NCBI RefSeq assembly: GCF_000720725.1
Contig: NZ_JOCQ01000030.1
Location: 33,933-97,932, forward strand
Length of the DNA: 64,000 bases
Reading direction: 5' to 3'
Source: Streptomyces rimosus subsp. rimosus
Lineage (GTDB): Bacteria > Actinomycetota > Actinomycetes > Streptomycetales > Streptomycetaceae
Shown here: in pieces, positions 25,749 through 34,468 of the stretch
How positions within the stretch are numbered: the first letter of the stretch is position 1
How the letters are laid out: the number at the start of each line of letters is the position of its first letter
Notes under the pieces: model-generated
Database searches by the model: none
What the model was told of the DNA's origin: nothing
The model's input: only the letters and a program-made list of their open reading frames with translations
Position numbers and translations under genes: made by a program

Positions 25749-26655
25749 GAAACAGATGTACGACGTACTGGTAGTGGGCTCGGCCAACGCGGACCTGACG
25801 GTCCGGGTGGCGCGGCGGCCCGGCGCGGGGGAGACCGTGCACGGCTCCGACCTGGTCGAGTCGGCGGGCGGCAAGGGCGCCAACCAGGCCGCTGCCGCCG
25901 CCCGGCTGGGCGGCCGGGTCGGGCTGCTGGCCCGGGTCGGCGACGACGCGTACGGCGAACTGCTGCTGACCGCGCAGCGCGAGGCGGGCACGGACGTCTC
26001 GCAGGTGATCGCCGCGCCCGGCACCCGTACCGGCACCGCCATGATCATCGTGGGCCCGGACGGCGACAACAGCATCGTCGTCTCCCCGGGCGCCAACGCG
26101 GCGCTCACCCCCGCGGACGTGGCCGCCGCCCGCGAGGTCATCGCGGGGTCCGCCACCGTCTCCCTCCAGTTCGAGGTACCGATGGAGACGGTACGGGCCA
26201 CCGCGGACACCGCCATGGAGACCGGCACCCGGGTCGTCCTCAACCCGTCCCCGACCCCCGACCGCATCGAACCCGGCCTGCTGGCCGCCGCCGACCCCCT
26301 CGTCGTCAACGAGCACGAGGCTCAGCAGCTCGCGGGCCGCAGCGAAGGCGGACCGGAGGACTGGGCCCGCGCGCTGCGCGAGCAGGGCGCCCGCTCGGTC
26401 GTCGTCACCCTCGGCGGCGACGGCGCGCTGGTCGTGGACGGCGAGGGCGAGAGCGAGCGGGTCCCCGGCGTGAAGGTCGAGCCGGTCGACACCACGGGCG
26501 CCGGCGACGCCTTCACCGGCGCCCTCGCCACCCGGCTGGCCCGCGGCGACTCCCTTGCGGACGCGGCCCGCTTCGCCGTACGGGTCGGCGCCGCGGCCGT
26601 CACCAAGGCGGGCGCCCAGCCGTCCTACCCGACGCTGGACGAACTGCCTTCCTGA
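25741..26655 (+). CDS. rbsK: Ribokinase
   Basis: 304 residues, PfkB family. GGKGANQAAAAARLG at the N-terminal signature and DTTGAGDAFTGAL (catalytic Asp of the anion hole) near residue 252 are both intact. It phosphorylates ribose to ribose-5-phosphate. The start at 25741 overlaps rbsB by 8 bp; a second ATG at 25756 is also possible. No rbsD (pyranase) gene is present in the operon. Confidence 0.94.
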   Translation: MGEKQMYDVLVVGSANADLTVRVARRPGAGETVHGSDLVESAGGKGANQAAAAARLGGRVGLLARVGDDAYGELLLTAQREAGTDVSQVIAAPGTRTGTAMIIVGPDGDNSIVVSPGANAALTPADVAAAREVIAGSATVSLQFEVPMETVRATADTAMETGTRVVLNPSPTPDRIEPGLLAAADPLVVNEHEAQQLAGRSEGGPEDWARALREQGARSVVVTLGGDGALVVDGEGESERVPGVKVEPVDTTGAGDAFTGALATRLARGDSLADAARFAVRVGAAAVTKAGAQPSYPTLDELPS

Positions 26656-26670
26656 ACGGGAGGGCCCGCG

Positions 26671-26700
26671 GCGGGGGCGGCGTACTCGCGTCGCCCCCGC
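26671..26700. terminator. Terminator between rbsK and the nitrilase gene
   Basis: Arms GCGGGGGCGGCG (26671-26682) and CGTCGCCCCCGC (26689-26700), one G-T pair, six-base loop. It serves two convergent genes, and its right end touches the nitrilase stop. Confidence 0.6.
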
Positions 26701-27488
26701 TATCCGGTGATCCGGCCGACGGATGTCCCGGCAGCTTCCGGGCCCTCCGGAAGCGGCCCGGCCGACCGGCCGACCTCGGCCACGGCCAGTCCGGTGCCGT
26801 CCGATATGTGTGCCAGGCACGCCCCGTCCGCCGCCCATATGCCGCTGTGGCCGCAGCCGGTGCCCTCGCTCATCGGGCCGGTGCCATTGGCGAGCAGCAC
26901 GTCCAGGCCGTTGTCCCGGGCCCGGGCGGCGTACCGCTGCGTGCACGTTTCCATGGAGTCGTGGAATGCACTGGCCAGGTACACGTGGCAGCCGTCGGCC
27001 GCGGCCTGCTCCGCCACCTCGGGGAAGGCGTTGTCGTAACAGGTGGCGAGGGCGAACTCCAGGCCGCGGAAGGTGAACCGGCCGCCCGCCGTGGGCCCCG
27101 CGGTGAACAGCCCGTTCTCCCGGCCGTGCAGGTGGTGCTTGTCGTAACGGGTCAGCAGCGCGCCGTCCGGCCCGTACACGAATGTCGTGATCGTCATCCC
27201 GTCCGCCGTGCCCGACGGGCCGCGCCCCGGACCGTTGATCACCGCCGCGACGCCCGCCGCCCGGCAGGCGTCCCGGACGGGGGCGAGCCGCGGGTCGTCC
27301 GGCGCGAGGACACACCGCTCAGAATCGGCGGGTATCGCGTCCAGCTCATAGCCGGTGAGGCCCAGCTCGGCGAAGACGACCAGCTCGGCGCCGCGGCCCG
27401 CGGCCTCGGTGATCAGCTCGGCCGTGCGGGCCGCGTTGGCCTCGATGTCCAGTGCGACGGGCGGGAATTGCGCTGCTGCAACGATCAT
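26700..27488 (-). CDS. Carbon-nitrogen hydrolase (nitrilase superfamily)
   Basis: 262 residues, ATG. The catalytic triad is complete: Glu41 (VVFAELGLTGYE), Lys119 (RYDKHHLHG) and Cys152 (FALATCYDNAFPE). The superfamily hydrolyses amides and nitriles; this short single-domain form resembles aliphatic amidase/omega-amidase branches, but the substrate is not evident. No signal peptide, so cytosolic. It overlaps the stop of the pyroglutamyl-peptidase-like gene by 4 bp, so the two are translated together. Confidence 0.87.
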   Translation of the reverse strand: MIVAAAQFPPVALDIEANAARTAELITEAAGRGAELVVFAELGLTGYELDAIPADSERCVLAPDDPRLAPVRDACRAAGVAAVINGPGRGPSGTADGMTITTFVYGPDGALLTRYDKHHLHGRENGLFTAGPTAGGRFTFRGLEFALATCYDNAFPEVAEQAAADGCHVYLASAFHDSMETCTQRYAARARDNGLDVLLANGTGPMSEGTGCGHSGIWAADGACLAHISDGTGLAVAEVGRSAGPLPEGPEAAGTSVGRITG

Positions 27489-28810
27489 TTCTCCATGATG
27501 CCCGATGCCACTGACAACGCGGCGGTGAGGAGGGAGCGCACCTGCCCTGTGATCGCGGTCCGGTTCCGTACGAAGTCGGGATCGGTGACCGTGCCGGTCG
27601 CCGGATCGGTGTTCCCGGCCCCGAACTGGAGCACCGGCGTGTGCAGATGACCGCCCGGCACCTTCAGCCGCAGCGCGTCGCGCAGCAGCGTCGCCCGGTA
27701 GCCGATCTCGTTGGACAGGTAGTCACCGCCGCCGCCCGCACGGGCAGTCGAGCCCGGCGTCGGCCCGTCCGGCCGCTCGACCGGCGTCGAACCGCCCGCC
27801 GGGATCTCGGTCACCGCGGTGTTGTCCTTGACCGGGAACGGTCCGGTGGAGGCCGAGGTGAGCTGCGCGTACGGCAGGGTCGTGGTGGTCCACTGCGGCT
27901 GCGGCCGGACGGTCGGCACGCCCTTGGGGACGGGCACCGTCTCGGTGCGCGACTCCCGTGCGTTGTCCGGATAGCCGCCCCGCCAGGCGCCGTTGGTCCG
28001 CTCCAGGTCGAACCGTCCCGGCCGGCCCTGGCTGATGGTCGTGAACAGGTCCACCTGCTTCGGCCCGCGCCGGAAGTACGGCAGGAGCGTGCGCTCCACG
28101 GTGCCGGCCGCGAAATCCGCCCACCGTACGGGGAAGACGGCGGTCTCGACGCGGGCGAGCCGACCCGAGGACGTACGGACCGTCGTGCCGTCCAGGGCGA
28201 GCGCCGCGGCCCCGGACGGGTTGCTGCGCCGGGCGTCCGCGTCCAGCTGGAAGGGGTCGAAGCCGGTCACCACGACGCGCAGCACCCGGTTCCTGCCGTG
28301 CCCGCCGCCGGGCAGGTCGATGGAGTCCTGCCCGCGTGAACCGCGCTCCAGCGCCCCCATCAGCGCGTCCCGCTGGTTCGCGCGCAGCCGGAAGTCGGGC
28401 TTCCACTCCCGCAGGGCCTTGGTCATCCCCAGCCGCGCCCAGTACAGCGGCCGGTCGTCGTCCCGGCTCAGGTCGCCGCCCTGCGGCCCGCGCCCCTGGA
28501 CGCGGTCCACCGCGCGCCGCCACAGGCCGCGCCCCGCCTCCGTGACGTACCGTTTCGCCGCCCCGTACGAGTCCGTCCGCGCGAGCCCGCCGGCGAACGT
28601 CCCGGCCACCCCGGCGAACCCGCTGCGCCGCAGGATCTCCTGCGGTACGCCTTGCGACAGCCGCTGCTCCTCGACGGTGGGCGCGGCCGTCGTCTGACGG
28701 GCGCCGGCGGCGGGGGAGGCCGCTGTGGCGGATGGGGCGGTGAGGGCGAGCGGGGCCACGGTCAGCAGTGCGGCGCCGGCCACGCCCACCTTGGTGCGTA
28801 TGTGTCTCAT
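27485..28810 (-). CDS. Secreted pyroglutamyl-peptidase-like protein with Ser at the catalytic Cys position
   Basis: 441 residues. A Sec signal peptide (MRHIRTKVGVAGAALLTVAP, cleavage near Ala30) supports the start at 28810 over a GTG at 28858. Residues 178-400 match peptidase C15: VVVTGFDPFQ, SNPSGAAAL, the glutamate region RFDLERTN (Glu270) and GGHLHTPVL (His388/390). The usual YLCN motif is YLSN, placing Ser366 where the Cys nucleophile belongs. A 130-residue N-terminal extension and an insert of about 80 residues between Glu and Ser are additions to the 215-residue family norm. It may be an inactive or binding homologue, or a serine variant. Confidence 0.8.
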   Translation of the reverse strand: MRHIRTKVGVAGAALLTVAPLALTAPSATAASPAAGARQTTAAPTVEEQRLSQGVPQEILRRSGFAGVAGTFAGGLARTDSYGAAKRYVTEAGRGLWRRAVDRVQGRGPQGGDLSRDDDRPLYWARLGMTKALREWKPDFRLRANQRDALMGALERGSRGQDSIDLPGGGHGRNRVLRVVVTGFDPFQLDADARRSNPSGAAALALDGTTVRTSSGRLARVETAVFPVRWADFAAGTVERTLLPYFRRGPKQVDLFTTISQGRPGRFDLERTNGAWRGGYPDNARESRTETVPVPKGVPTVRPQPQWTTTTLPYAQLTSASTGPFPVKDNTAVTEIPAGGSTPVERPDGPTPGSTARAGGGGDYLSNEIGYRATLLRDALRLKVPGGHLHTPVLQFGAGNTDPATGTVTDPDFVRNRTAITGQVRSLLTAALSVASGIMEK

Positions 28811-28869
28811 GGGGTGAGTAAAGCGGCGGTGAGCTGATCGCGGAAGGGGTTGATCCACGGCGCGGCCGT

Positions 28870-28933
28870 CGCCTTACGGGGCCGGAGGTTCCACCTCGTC
28901 CCGCCTTACGGGGCCGGAGGCTCCGCCTCGTCC
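28870..28933. repeat. 32-bp tandem duplication across the TetR stop codon
   Basis: Units 28870-28901 and 28902-28933 differ at two positions. Each contains a TAA (minus strand). As 32 is not a multiple of three, the copy nearer the gene body is read through in another frame and the distal copy supplies the used stop. Confidence 0.85.
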
Positions 28934-29539
28934 CCCCTGCAGCAGCGCCAGGAAGTCCCCGAACGCCGCCGCCATGTCCACCTCTTCCGGATCCAGCAGC
29001 CACTGGAGCTGGAGCCCGTCCATCACGGCGGCCAGCAGCGGCGCCGCCCGTTCCGGCGTCAGCCCGCCCGGCAGCCGGTCGCCGTACTCCGTCCGCAGCA
29101 CCTCGGCCAGCGCCTCCCGCACCCGCCGGAACCGCCGCTCGAAGAAGTCGCGGGCGGGATGGCCTTCGGTGACGCTGTCCCCGGCCAGGACCGTGTACGT
29201 CTGGACGACGCCGGGCCGCCCGGCGTTGTACTCGACCAGCCCGGCCAGCGTCTGCGTACGCCAGGCGCCGGTGGCCGCCGCGGCGGCCGTGTCCCAGCGG
29301 TCGCGTGCCTCCAGGACACCGACCAGCAGCAGTTCCTTGCTGGGGAAGTGGTGCAGCAGGCCCTGCTGGGTCAGTCCGGCGCGCTCGGCGACGGCGGCGA
29401 GTGACGTGCCGCGGTAGCCGCGCTCGGCGATCAGCTCCATGGCGGCCTGGAGGATCGCCTCGCGCCGCTCCTCGCGCTGCGCCTCGCGCCCTCCGCCGCT
29501 CCGGCGGCCGGACGGCCGCGCCTGGTCCCGTGCAGTCAC
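28874..29539 (-). CDS. TetR/AcrR-family regulator
   Basis: 221 residues, GTG start. The helix-turn-helix is at about 27-72: REAILQAAMELIAERGYRGT, then LAAVAERAGLTQQGLLHHFPSK. The C-terminal ligand domain is of the TetR_C_6 kind (BetI-like). It is divergent from the GH3 beta-glucosidase with 134 bp between, so it probably controls it. Its last eight codons come from the distal copy of a 32-bp duplication (see the repeat at 28870). Confidence 0.86.
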   Translation of the reverse strand: MTARDQARPSGRRSGGGREAQREERREAILQAAMELIAERGYRGTSLAAVAERAGLTQQGLLHHFPSKELLLVGVLEARDRWDTAAAAATGAWRTQTLAGLVEYNAGRPGVVQTYTVLAGDSVTEGHPARDFFERRFRRVREALAEVLRTEYGDRLPGGLTPERAAPLLAAVMDGLQLQWLLDPEEVDMAAAFGDFLALLQGGRGGASGPVRRDEVEPPAP

Positions 29540-29673
29540 CGGCCGAGCGTAACCCCGCCGTCCGCCTCATCCGCGTGATAACCGGAAGATAACGATACCT
29601 ACCGCCCGCCAGGTGAAACCGTCACAATCGGGCCGGGGGCTCGGTTCCGTACGTCCACGTCAGGGAGAGCCGT
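29540..29673. promoter_or_regulatory. TetR/beta-glucosidase divergent promoter region
   Basis: Contains GATAAC (29577-29582), GATAAC (29588-29593) and GATACC (29594-29599) as direct repeats, the only AT-richer part of the gap. A possible operator for the TetR protein. GGGAG lies 6-10 bases before the beta-glucosidase ATG. Confidence 0.45.
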
Positions 29674-32268
29674 ATGACCGACCACCGAAGCGCCTACGCC
29701 ACGGCAGTCGCCCCGGCCGTCGAGGACGCCCTCGGCAAGCTCGACCTGGACACCAAGGTCCGGCTGCTGTCCGGGCAGGACGTCTGGACGCTGCCCGCGG
29801 TCCCGGAGATCGGGCTGCGGTCCCTGGTCATGTCGGACGGGCCGGTCGGCGTACGCGGTCGGCAGTGGGGCGCACAGGACCCGTCCGTCGCGCTCCCCAG
29901 CCCCACCGCGCTGGCCGCCACCTGGGACGCGGGCCTGGCGCGCCGCGCCGGCCGGCTGCTCGCCCAGGAGGCGCGCCGCAAAGGCGTGCACGTCCTCCTG
30001 GCGCCCACCGTCAACCTGCACCGTTCCCCGCTCGGCGGCCGGCACTTCGAGTGCTTCTCCGAGGACCCGTACCTGACCGGCGTGATCGGCGCGGGGTACG
30101 TCGCCGGGGTCCAGGACGGCGGAGTGGGCACGACCGTCAAGCACTTCGTGGGCAACGACGCCGAGACCGAGCGCTTCACCGTGGACAACCGGATCGCCCC
30201 GCGCCCGCTGCGCGAGCTCTACCTGGCGCCCTTCGAGCACATCGTCGAAACCGCCCGTCCCTGGGGCATCATGACGGCCTACAACCAGGTCAACGGCGCG
30301 ACGATGACCGAACACCGCGAGCTGGTCGGCGGCGTGCTGCGGGGCGAGTGGGGCTTCGACGGGGTCAACGTCTCGGACTGGACGGCAGCCCGCGACACGG
30401 TACGGGCGCTGCGCGGCGGTCTGGACCTCGCGATGCCGGGCCCGCACACGGTCTTCGGGCCACCGCTCGCGGACGCCGTCCGCGCGGGCCGGGTCACGGA
30501 GGCCGAGGTGGACGCCGCGGTCCGCCGCGTGCTGCTGCTCGCCGCCCGCACGGGCTGCCTGGAGAGCGTCCCGGCCGCCGTCCCCCCGCACGACGTCCCG
30601 GAGGGCATCGACGGCCGCGCCCTGGCCCGCGAGATCGCCCGCCGCTCCTTCGTCCTCGTACGCAACGAGCCGGTGGTACGCAACGAGCCGGTGGTACGGG
30701 ATGAGCCGGTGGTACGGGGCGAGCCGGTGGTACGGGGCGAGCCGGCCGAACGCCACGACCCCGCCCCCACCCCGCTTCCCGCCCTCCCCCTGCTCCCCGG
30801 CACCCTCCACAAGATCGCCGTCATCGGCGCCGCCGCCAAGGACGCCCGGGTGCTCGGCGGGGGCTCCGCCACCGTCTTCCCCGAGCGGATCGTCTCCCCG
30901 CTGGACGGGCTGCGCGCCGCTCTGCCCGCCGGGACCGAGGTCGTCTTCGCGGTCGGCGCCGACCCGCGCACGAAGGTCCCGCACGCCCGCGCGGGCTTCG
31001 ACCTGTGCGTCCGCTACTACGACGCCGACGGCGCGCTGCTCGCCGAACAGCCGCAGTTCGACGGCAAGGTGCAGGCCATGGGCGGCCTCCCGGACGGCGT
31101 CACACAGCGCACCCTGCACAGCGTGGAGCTGACCGGCGGATTCACCCCGCAGGCGTCCGGCACCCACACCTTCGCCGTCTCCGGCACCGGTGAGCTGCGC
31201 CTGACCGTCGGCGGCCGGGTGTTGTTCGACGCCTCCTGCGCCCCGGACACGGACGACCCGTTCGAGGCGTTCATGAACCCGGCGGAACACCGCCTGGAGA
31301 CGGAACTGACGGCGGGGCAGGCCCTGGACGTGACGCTGCGGTTCGTCCCGCGCAGCACCGGGCTCGGCGCGGACATGCCCGTACTGACCTTCGCGCTCGG
31401 CCACGCGGAGCCGCAGCCCGACCCGGACGCCGAACTCGCCGAGGCGGTACGGGCCGCCGCGGACGCCGACGCCGCGATCGTGGTCGTGGCCACCACCGAG
31501 GAGACCGAGTCCGAGGGCTTCGACCGCACGGGCCTGGCCCTGCCGGGTCGCCAGGACGAACTGGTCTCCCGGGTGGCCGCGGCCAACCCGTACACGGTCG
31601 TGGTCGTCAACTCCGGCTCACCGGTGGAACTCCCGTGGCGCGACGAGGTGCCCGCCGTGCTGCTCAGCTGGTTCCCGGGGCAGGAGGCGGGGGCCGCGCT
31701 GGCCGACGTCCTGCTGGGCACGCACGAGCCGGGCGGCCGGCTGCCCACCACCTGGCCCGCCCGCCTGGCGGACGCCCCGGTCACCCAGGTCACTCCGGTG
31801 GACGGCGAAATCCACTACGACGAGGGCGTTTTCATCGGCTACCGCGCGTGGCAGCGCCGCGCGCGCGAGGAGGCGGGCCCGGCACCGGCGTACCCCTTCG
31901 GGCACGGACTGGGCTACACCGACTGGAGTTACGAGTCCCTGGAGGCGAGCCCGGCGCACGCCCGCGTCCGGGTGCGCAATACCGGCGCGCGGCACGGCCG
32001 CGAGGTCGTACAGATCTACCTCGCGCCCCTGACCAGGATGGCGGGCCGCGTACCGGCGGAGCGCCCGGACCGCTGGCTGGCCGGTTTCGCGACGGTGGAG
32101 GCCGCCCCGGGCGAAACGGCCGAGGCCGAGATCGCGCTGCCCCGCCGCGCCTTCGAGATCTGGGACGAGAAGACCGGCACCCGCCGTTTCGCCGACGGCA
32201 CGTACGCGATCGAGGCGGCCCGCAGCGTCACCGACCGACGGCTGACGGCGCGGGTGACGGTGGCCTGA
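29674..32268 (+). CDS. GH3 beta-glucosidase with PA14 domain
   Basis: 864 residues, no signal peptide. The GH3 N-domain spans about 20-290, with the nucleophile Asp235 in GFDGVNVSDW and the substrate-binding KHFVGNDAE. The C-domain follows and is interrupted by a PA14 domain at about 430-570. A fibronectin-III-like domain ends the protein (from about 780). It probably releases glucose or similar sugars from imported oligosaccharides or glycosides. Between the N- and C-domains there is a five-copy VRNEPV hexapeptide repeat (residues about 329-358), not part of the fold. TetR gene divergent. Confidence 0.92.
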   Translation: MTDHRSAYATAVAPAVEDALGKLDLDTKVRLLSGQDVWTLPAVPEIGLRSLVMSDGPVGVRGRQWGAQDPSVALPSPTALAATWDAGLARRAGRLLAQEARRKGVHVLLAPTVNLHRSPLGGRHFECFSEDPYLTGVIGAGYVAGVQDGGVGTTVKHFVGNDAETERFTVDNRIAPRPLRELYLAPFEHIVETARPWGIMTAYNQVNGATMTEHRELVGGVLRGEWGFDGVNVSDWTAARDTVRALRGGLDLAMPGPHTVFGPPLADAVRAGRVTEAEVDAAVRRVLLLAARTGCLESVPAAVPPHDVPEGIDGRALAREIARRSFVLVRNEPVVRNEPVVRDEPVVRGEPVVRGEPAERHDPAPTPLPALPLLPGTLHKIAVIGAAAKDARVLGGGSATVFPERIVSPLDGLRAALPAGTEVVFAVGADPRTKVPHARAGFDLCVRYYDADGALLAEQPQFDGKVQAMGGLPDGVTQRTLHSVELTGGFTPQASGTHTFAVSGTGELRLTVGGRVLFDASCAPDTDDPFEAFMNPAEHRLETELTAGQALDVTLRFVPRSTGLGADMPVLTFALGHAEPQPDPDAELAEAVRAAADADAAIVVVATTEETESEGFDRTGLALPGRQDELVSRVAAANPYTVVVVNSGSPVELPWRDEVPAVLLSWFPGQEAGAALADVLLGTHEPGGRLPTTWPARLADAPVTQVTPVDGEIHYDEGVFIGYRAWQRRAREEAGPAPAYPFGHGLGYTDWSYESLEASPAHARVRVRNTGARHGREVVQIYLAPLTRMAGRVPAERPDRWLAGFATVEAAPGETAEAEIALPRRAFEIWDEKTGTRRFADGTYAIEAARSVTDRRLTARVTVA
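30658..30747. repeat. 18-bp tandem repeat inside the beta-glucosidase gene
   Basis: Five 18-bp units starting at 30658 encode VR(N/D/G)EPV. The last unit diverges at its 3' end. The repeat keeps frame and lies in an interdomain linker. Confidence 0.85.
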
Positions 32269-32306
32269 GCCGCACACTCCAGGGTGGCCTGAGCCGCACA
32301 CTCCAG
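32259..32306. repeat. 24-bp tandem duplication across the beta-glucosidase stop codon
   Basis: Two identical 24-bp units, 32259-32282 and 32283-32306, each containing GGCCTGAGCC; a third partial copy begins at 32307. The gene uses the TGA in the first unit. Confidence 0.9.
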
Positions 32307-32324
32307 GGTGGCCCGCGCCCTGCC

Positions 32325-33110
32325 TCAGCGGTCGGCCGCCACCTCCACGTTACCCCCGTCACTGTGCACCTTGATCTTGTGCGGTGCGGCGTTGTCGACG
32401 CTGCCGGTGACCCGGCGGTTGCCGCCGTCCGTGGTGGCGTCGACGGCGTAGCGGCCCTGCGGGAGGCGGACGGTGACGTCGCCGCCGCTGGAGTGGGCGT
32501 TCACCTGGTCCGGTACGGCGGTGAAGCGGGCGTCGACGGTGCCGCCGTCCGTGCTCAGGGTGGCCTGTTTGCCCTGGGCGTCACTGATGTTGATGTCGCC
32601 GCCGCTGGTCTCGGTGGTGAGGGTGCCCGCGGTCTGCCGGACGTTGATGTTGCCGCCGCCGGTCCTGGTGTCGACGGTTCCCGCGATGCCCGTGATGTCG
32701 ATGTTGCCGCCGTCGGTGCGGAGGGTCACCGCGACCGACCGCGGCACCCGCACCTCGTAGGCGACGTTGCATCGGCTCATCGTCCGGCCGCAGTCGTCCG
32801 CGGCGAGCTTCAGCGCGCCGTCCTTGAGGGAGTGCCGGGTGCCGGGCTTCTTCTTGCCGTATTCGATCCGTTCGGTGACCTTGACCCGGCCCTCGGCGGC
32901 GTCGTCGGCGATGACCTTGATGTCGCCGCCCGGCGTCGACACGTCCAGCTTCGTGGTCTTCCCGTCCACCGTGTAGGTCTGCTCGCTCTCGGTGACCTTT
33001 TCGGTCAGCTCGCAGCCGGTGGCGACGACGGCCAGCGTGACGAGCGCGGCGGAGGCCAGGGCGGTGCGGGTGGCGCGGTGTCCGGGTCTGGCGGGGTGGC
33101 GTGCGGTCAT
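32325..33110 (-). CDS. DUF4097 beta-helix lipoprotein
   Basis: 261 residues. The lipobox is VVATGC (Cys at about 33), so it is exported and lipid-anchored. The rest is made of repeating strands of the form GGxIxI/GGNV (for example TDGGNIDITG, TGGGNINVRQ, TSGGDINISD), as in DUF4097 (adhesin-like) proteins that often accompany stress-response membrane proteins. GAGAGG lies 9 bases before the ATG at 33110; an ATG at 33119 is less well placed. Function unknown. Confidence 0.83.
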   Translation of the reverse strand: MTARHPARPGHRATRTALASAALVTLAVVATGCELTEKVTESEQTYTVDGKTTKLDVSTPGGDIKVIADDAAEGRVKVTERIEYGKKKPGTRHSLKDGALKLAADDCGRTMSRCNVAYEVRVPRSVAVTLRTDGGNIDITGIAGTVDTRTGGGNINVRQTAGTLTTETSGGDINISDAQGKQATLSTDGGTVDARFTAVPDQVNAHSSGGDVTVRLPQGRYAVDATTDGGNRRVTGSVDNAAPHKIKVHSDGGNVEVAADR

Positions 33111-33247
33111 GCCGGTCATCCTCTCGCGGCCCGCGCCCCGTACGTATCCCCAGCAGGAACGATCTCCCGGCCGCCTCCCCTAAGGGGCGCCCGGGACCGG
33201 TACCGGGGTGCCGTGGCCGCTTGCGCGGTTCCGTCCCGTCCAGTCCG

Positions 33248-34141
33248 CTACGTCCCCTTACGGGTGATCTCCCGGAACGCCATCTGCGCCAGTTCCCGCT
33301 GGCCCTCCCGGCCGGGGTGGAACCAGTCCCAGGCGCTCAACTCCGCGCCGCTGAAGCGGAAGTCGAAGACGGAGCGGTCGAAGCGGCACAGCGCGTCCTT
33401 CGCGCACACCGATTCCAGGGCCTTGTTGTACGCCTGGACCCGCTCCCGCACGCTCTGCCGCCGGGTGTCCGCCGCCTTCGACAGGTCGTCCGGGTCGCGC
33501 AGCATCGAGCCGCAGATGCCCAGTTTCCAGATCTGCTTGCCGAGCTGGTTCTGCCGCCCCTGCGACCACAGGCGCATCAGGTCGGGGACGGCGGCGACGT
33601 ACACCTGCGTCTTGGGCAGGGCCCGCCGCAGCTTGCGCAGCGATGCCTCGAAATCGGCGCGGAAGGCGGTCTCCGTGGTCATCGCGCCGACGTCGGAGCG
33701 GCAGGCGTCGTTCGCGCCCACCAGGACGGTGACCAGCTCGGGCCGCTTGCGTACGGCCTGGTCGACCTGGGCCGGCAGGTCGCGTATCAGCGCGCCGGTC
33801 TTCGCGAAGTTCCAGCTGTGGGTGGCGGGGTCCTTGACCAGCCGCCGGGCGACGCTGTTCACATCCGGGTCGGTGCCGGTGGCCCAGGAGACGGCGGGGC
33901 AGTCGGACAGCACCGAGCAGGCGTCGAAGCCGACGGTGATGGAGTCGCCGAGGGCGGCCACGGACGCCGGGTCGGTGCGCCACGCCGGGGAGGGCTTGGG
34001 GGAGGGGCTGTGTGCCGTACGGCCGCCGTCGTCCGGGTCGCCGCACCCGGACAGGGAGACGAAAAGCGCGGTCGCCGTGAGAGCGGCGACCGCGGCGGTG
34101 CGGGCCCTGATTGGCCGAAAGGGCCGATTGACCCTTGTCAT
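33248..34141 (-). CDS. SGNH/GDSL-type esterase lipoprotein
   Basis: 297 residues. The start at 34141 is preferred because GGGGGACAGGGG precedes it and the lipobox SLSGC then lies about 33 residues in. SGNH blocks: ALGDSITVGFD (catalytic Ser), VGANDAC (Asn of block III) and DWFHPGREGQ (Asp/His of block V). Several further cysteines suggest extracellular disulfides, as in streptomycete secreted lipases of this fold. Expected to hydrolyse esters at the cell surface. Confidence 0.88.
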   Translation of the reverse strand: MTRVNRPFRPIRARTAAVAALTATALFVSLSGCGDPDDGGRTAHSPSPKPSPAWRTDPASVAALGDSITVGFDACSVLSDCPAVSWATGTDPDVNSVARRLVKDPATHSWNFAKTGALIRDLPAQVDQAVRKRPELVTVLVGANDACRSDVGAMTTETAFRADFEASLRKLRRALPKTQVYVAAVPDLMRLWSQGRQNQLGKQIWKLGICGSMLRDPDDLSKAADTRRQSVRERVQAYNKALESVCAKDALCRFDRSVFDFRFSGAELSAWDWFHPGREGQRELAQMAFREITRKGT

Positions 34142-34468
34142 CCCCTGTCCCCCTCCGGCGTGCGAGTGATATCTGTTCCGGTACCGACGGTACGTCACCC
34201 CTCGACGGCTGCTTGCGCGGTAGCTTGTGCCGTGACCCGTAGGGTCCTCGCCCGACGGCACCGGCACAGTCGGCACGGATGTATTACATCACGTCATTTA
34301 CTGTCCCTTTTGCGGCAAATTGGGGCTAATGGTGTTTACTGTAGGTAACCTCGGATGCTGGTGCCGACGTGATCACTGGGGCAGAATGCTCGCAGCTGTC
34401 CCGGCCGCGACCGGAACGGGCACGAGGCCGCTGGGGAAGGCGAACCTCGAACCGTACTGGAGGTCCCG
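34142..34468. promoter_or_regulatory. AT-rich divergent region between SGNH and DUF3145 genes
   Basis: 327 bp without a gene. The stretch 34278-34350 is unusually AT-rich for this chromosome. It contains the perfect palindrome GATGTA-T-TACATC (34278-34290), the direct repeat TTTACTGT at 34297-34304 and 34335-34342 (38 bp apart), and AGGTAACCT at 34343-34351. A multi-site regulatory region is likely. Confidence 0.5.
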
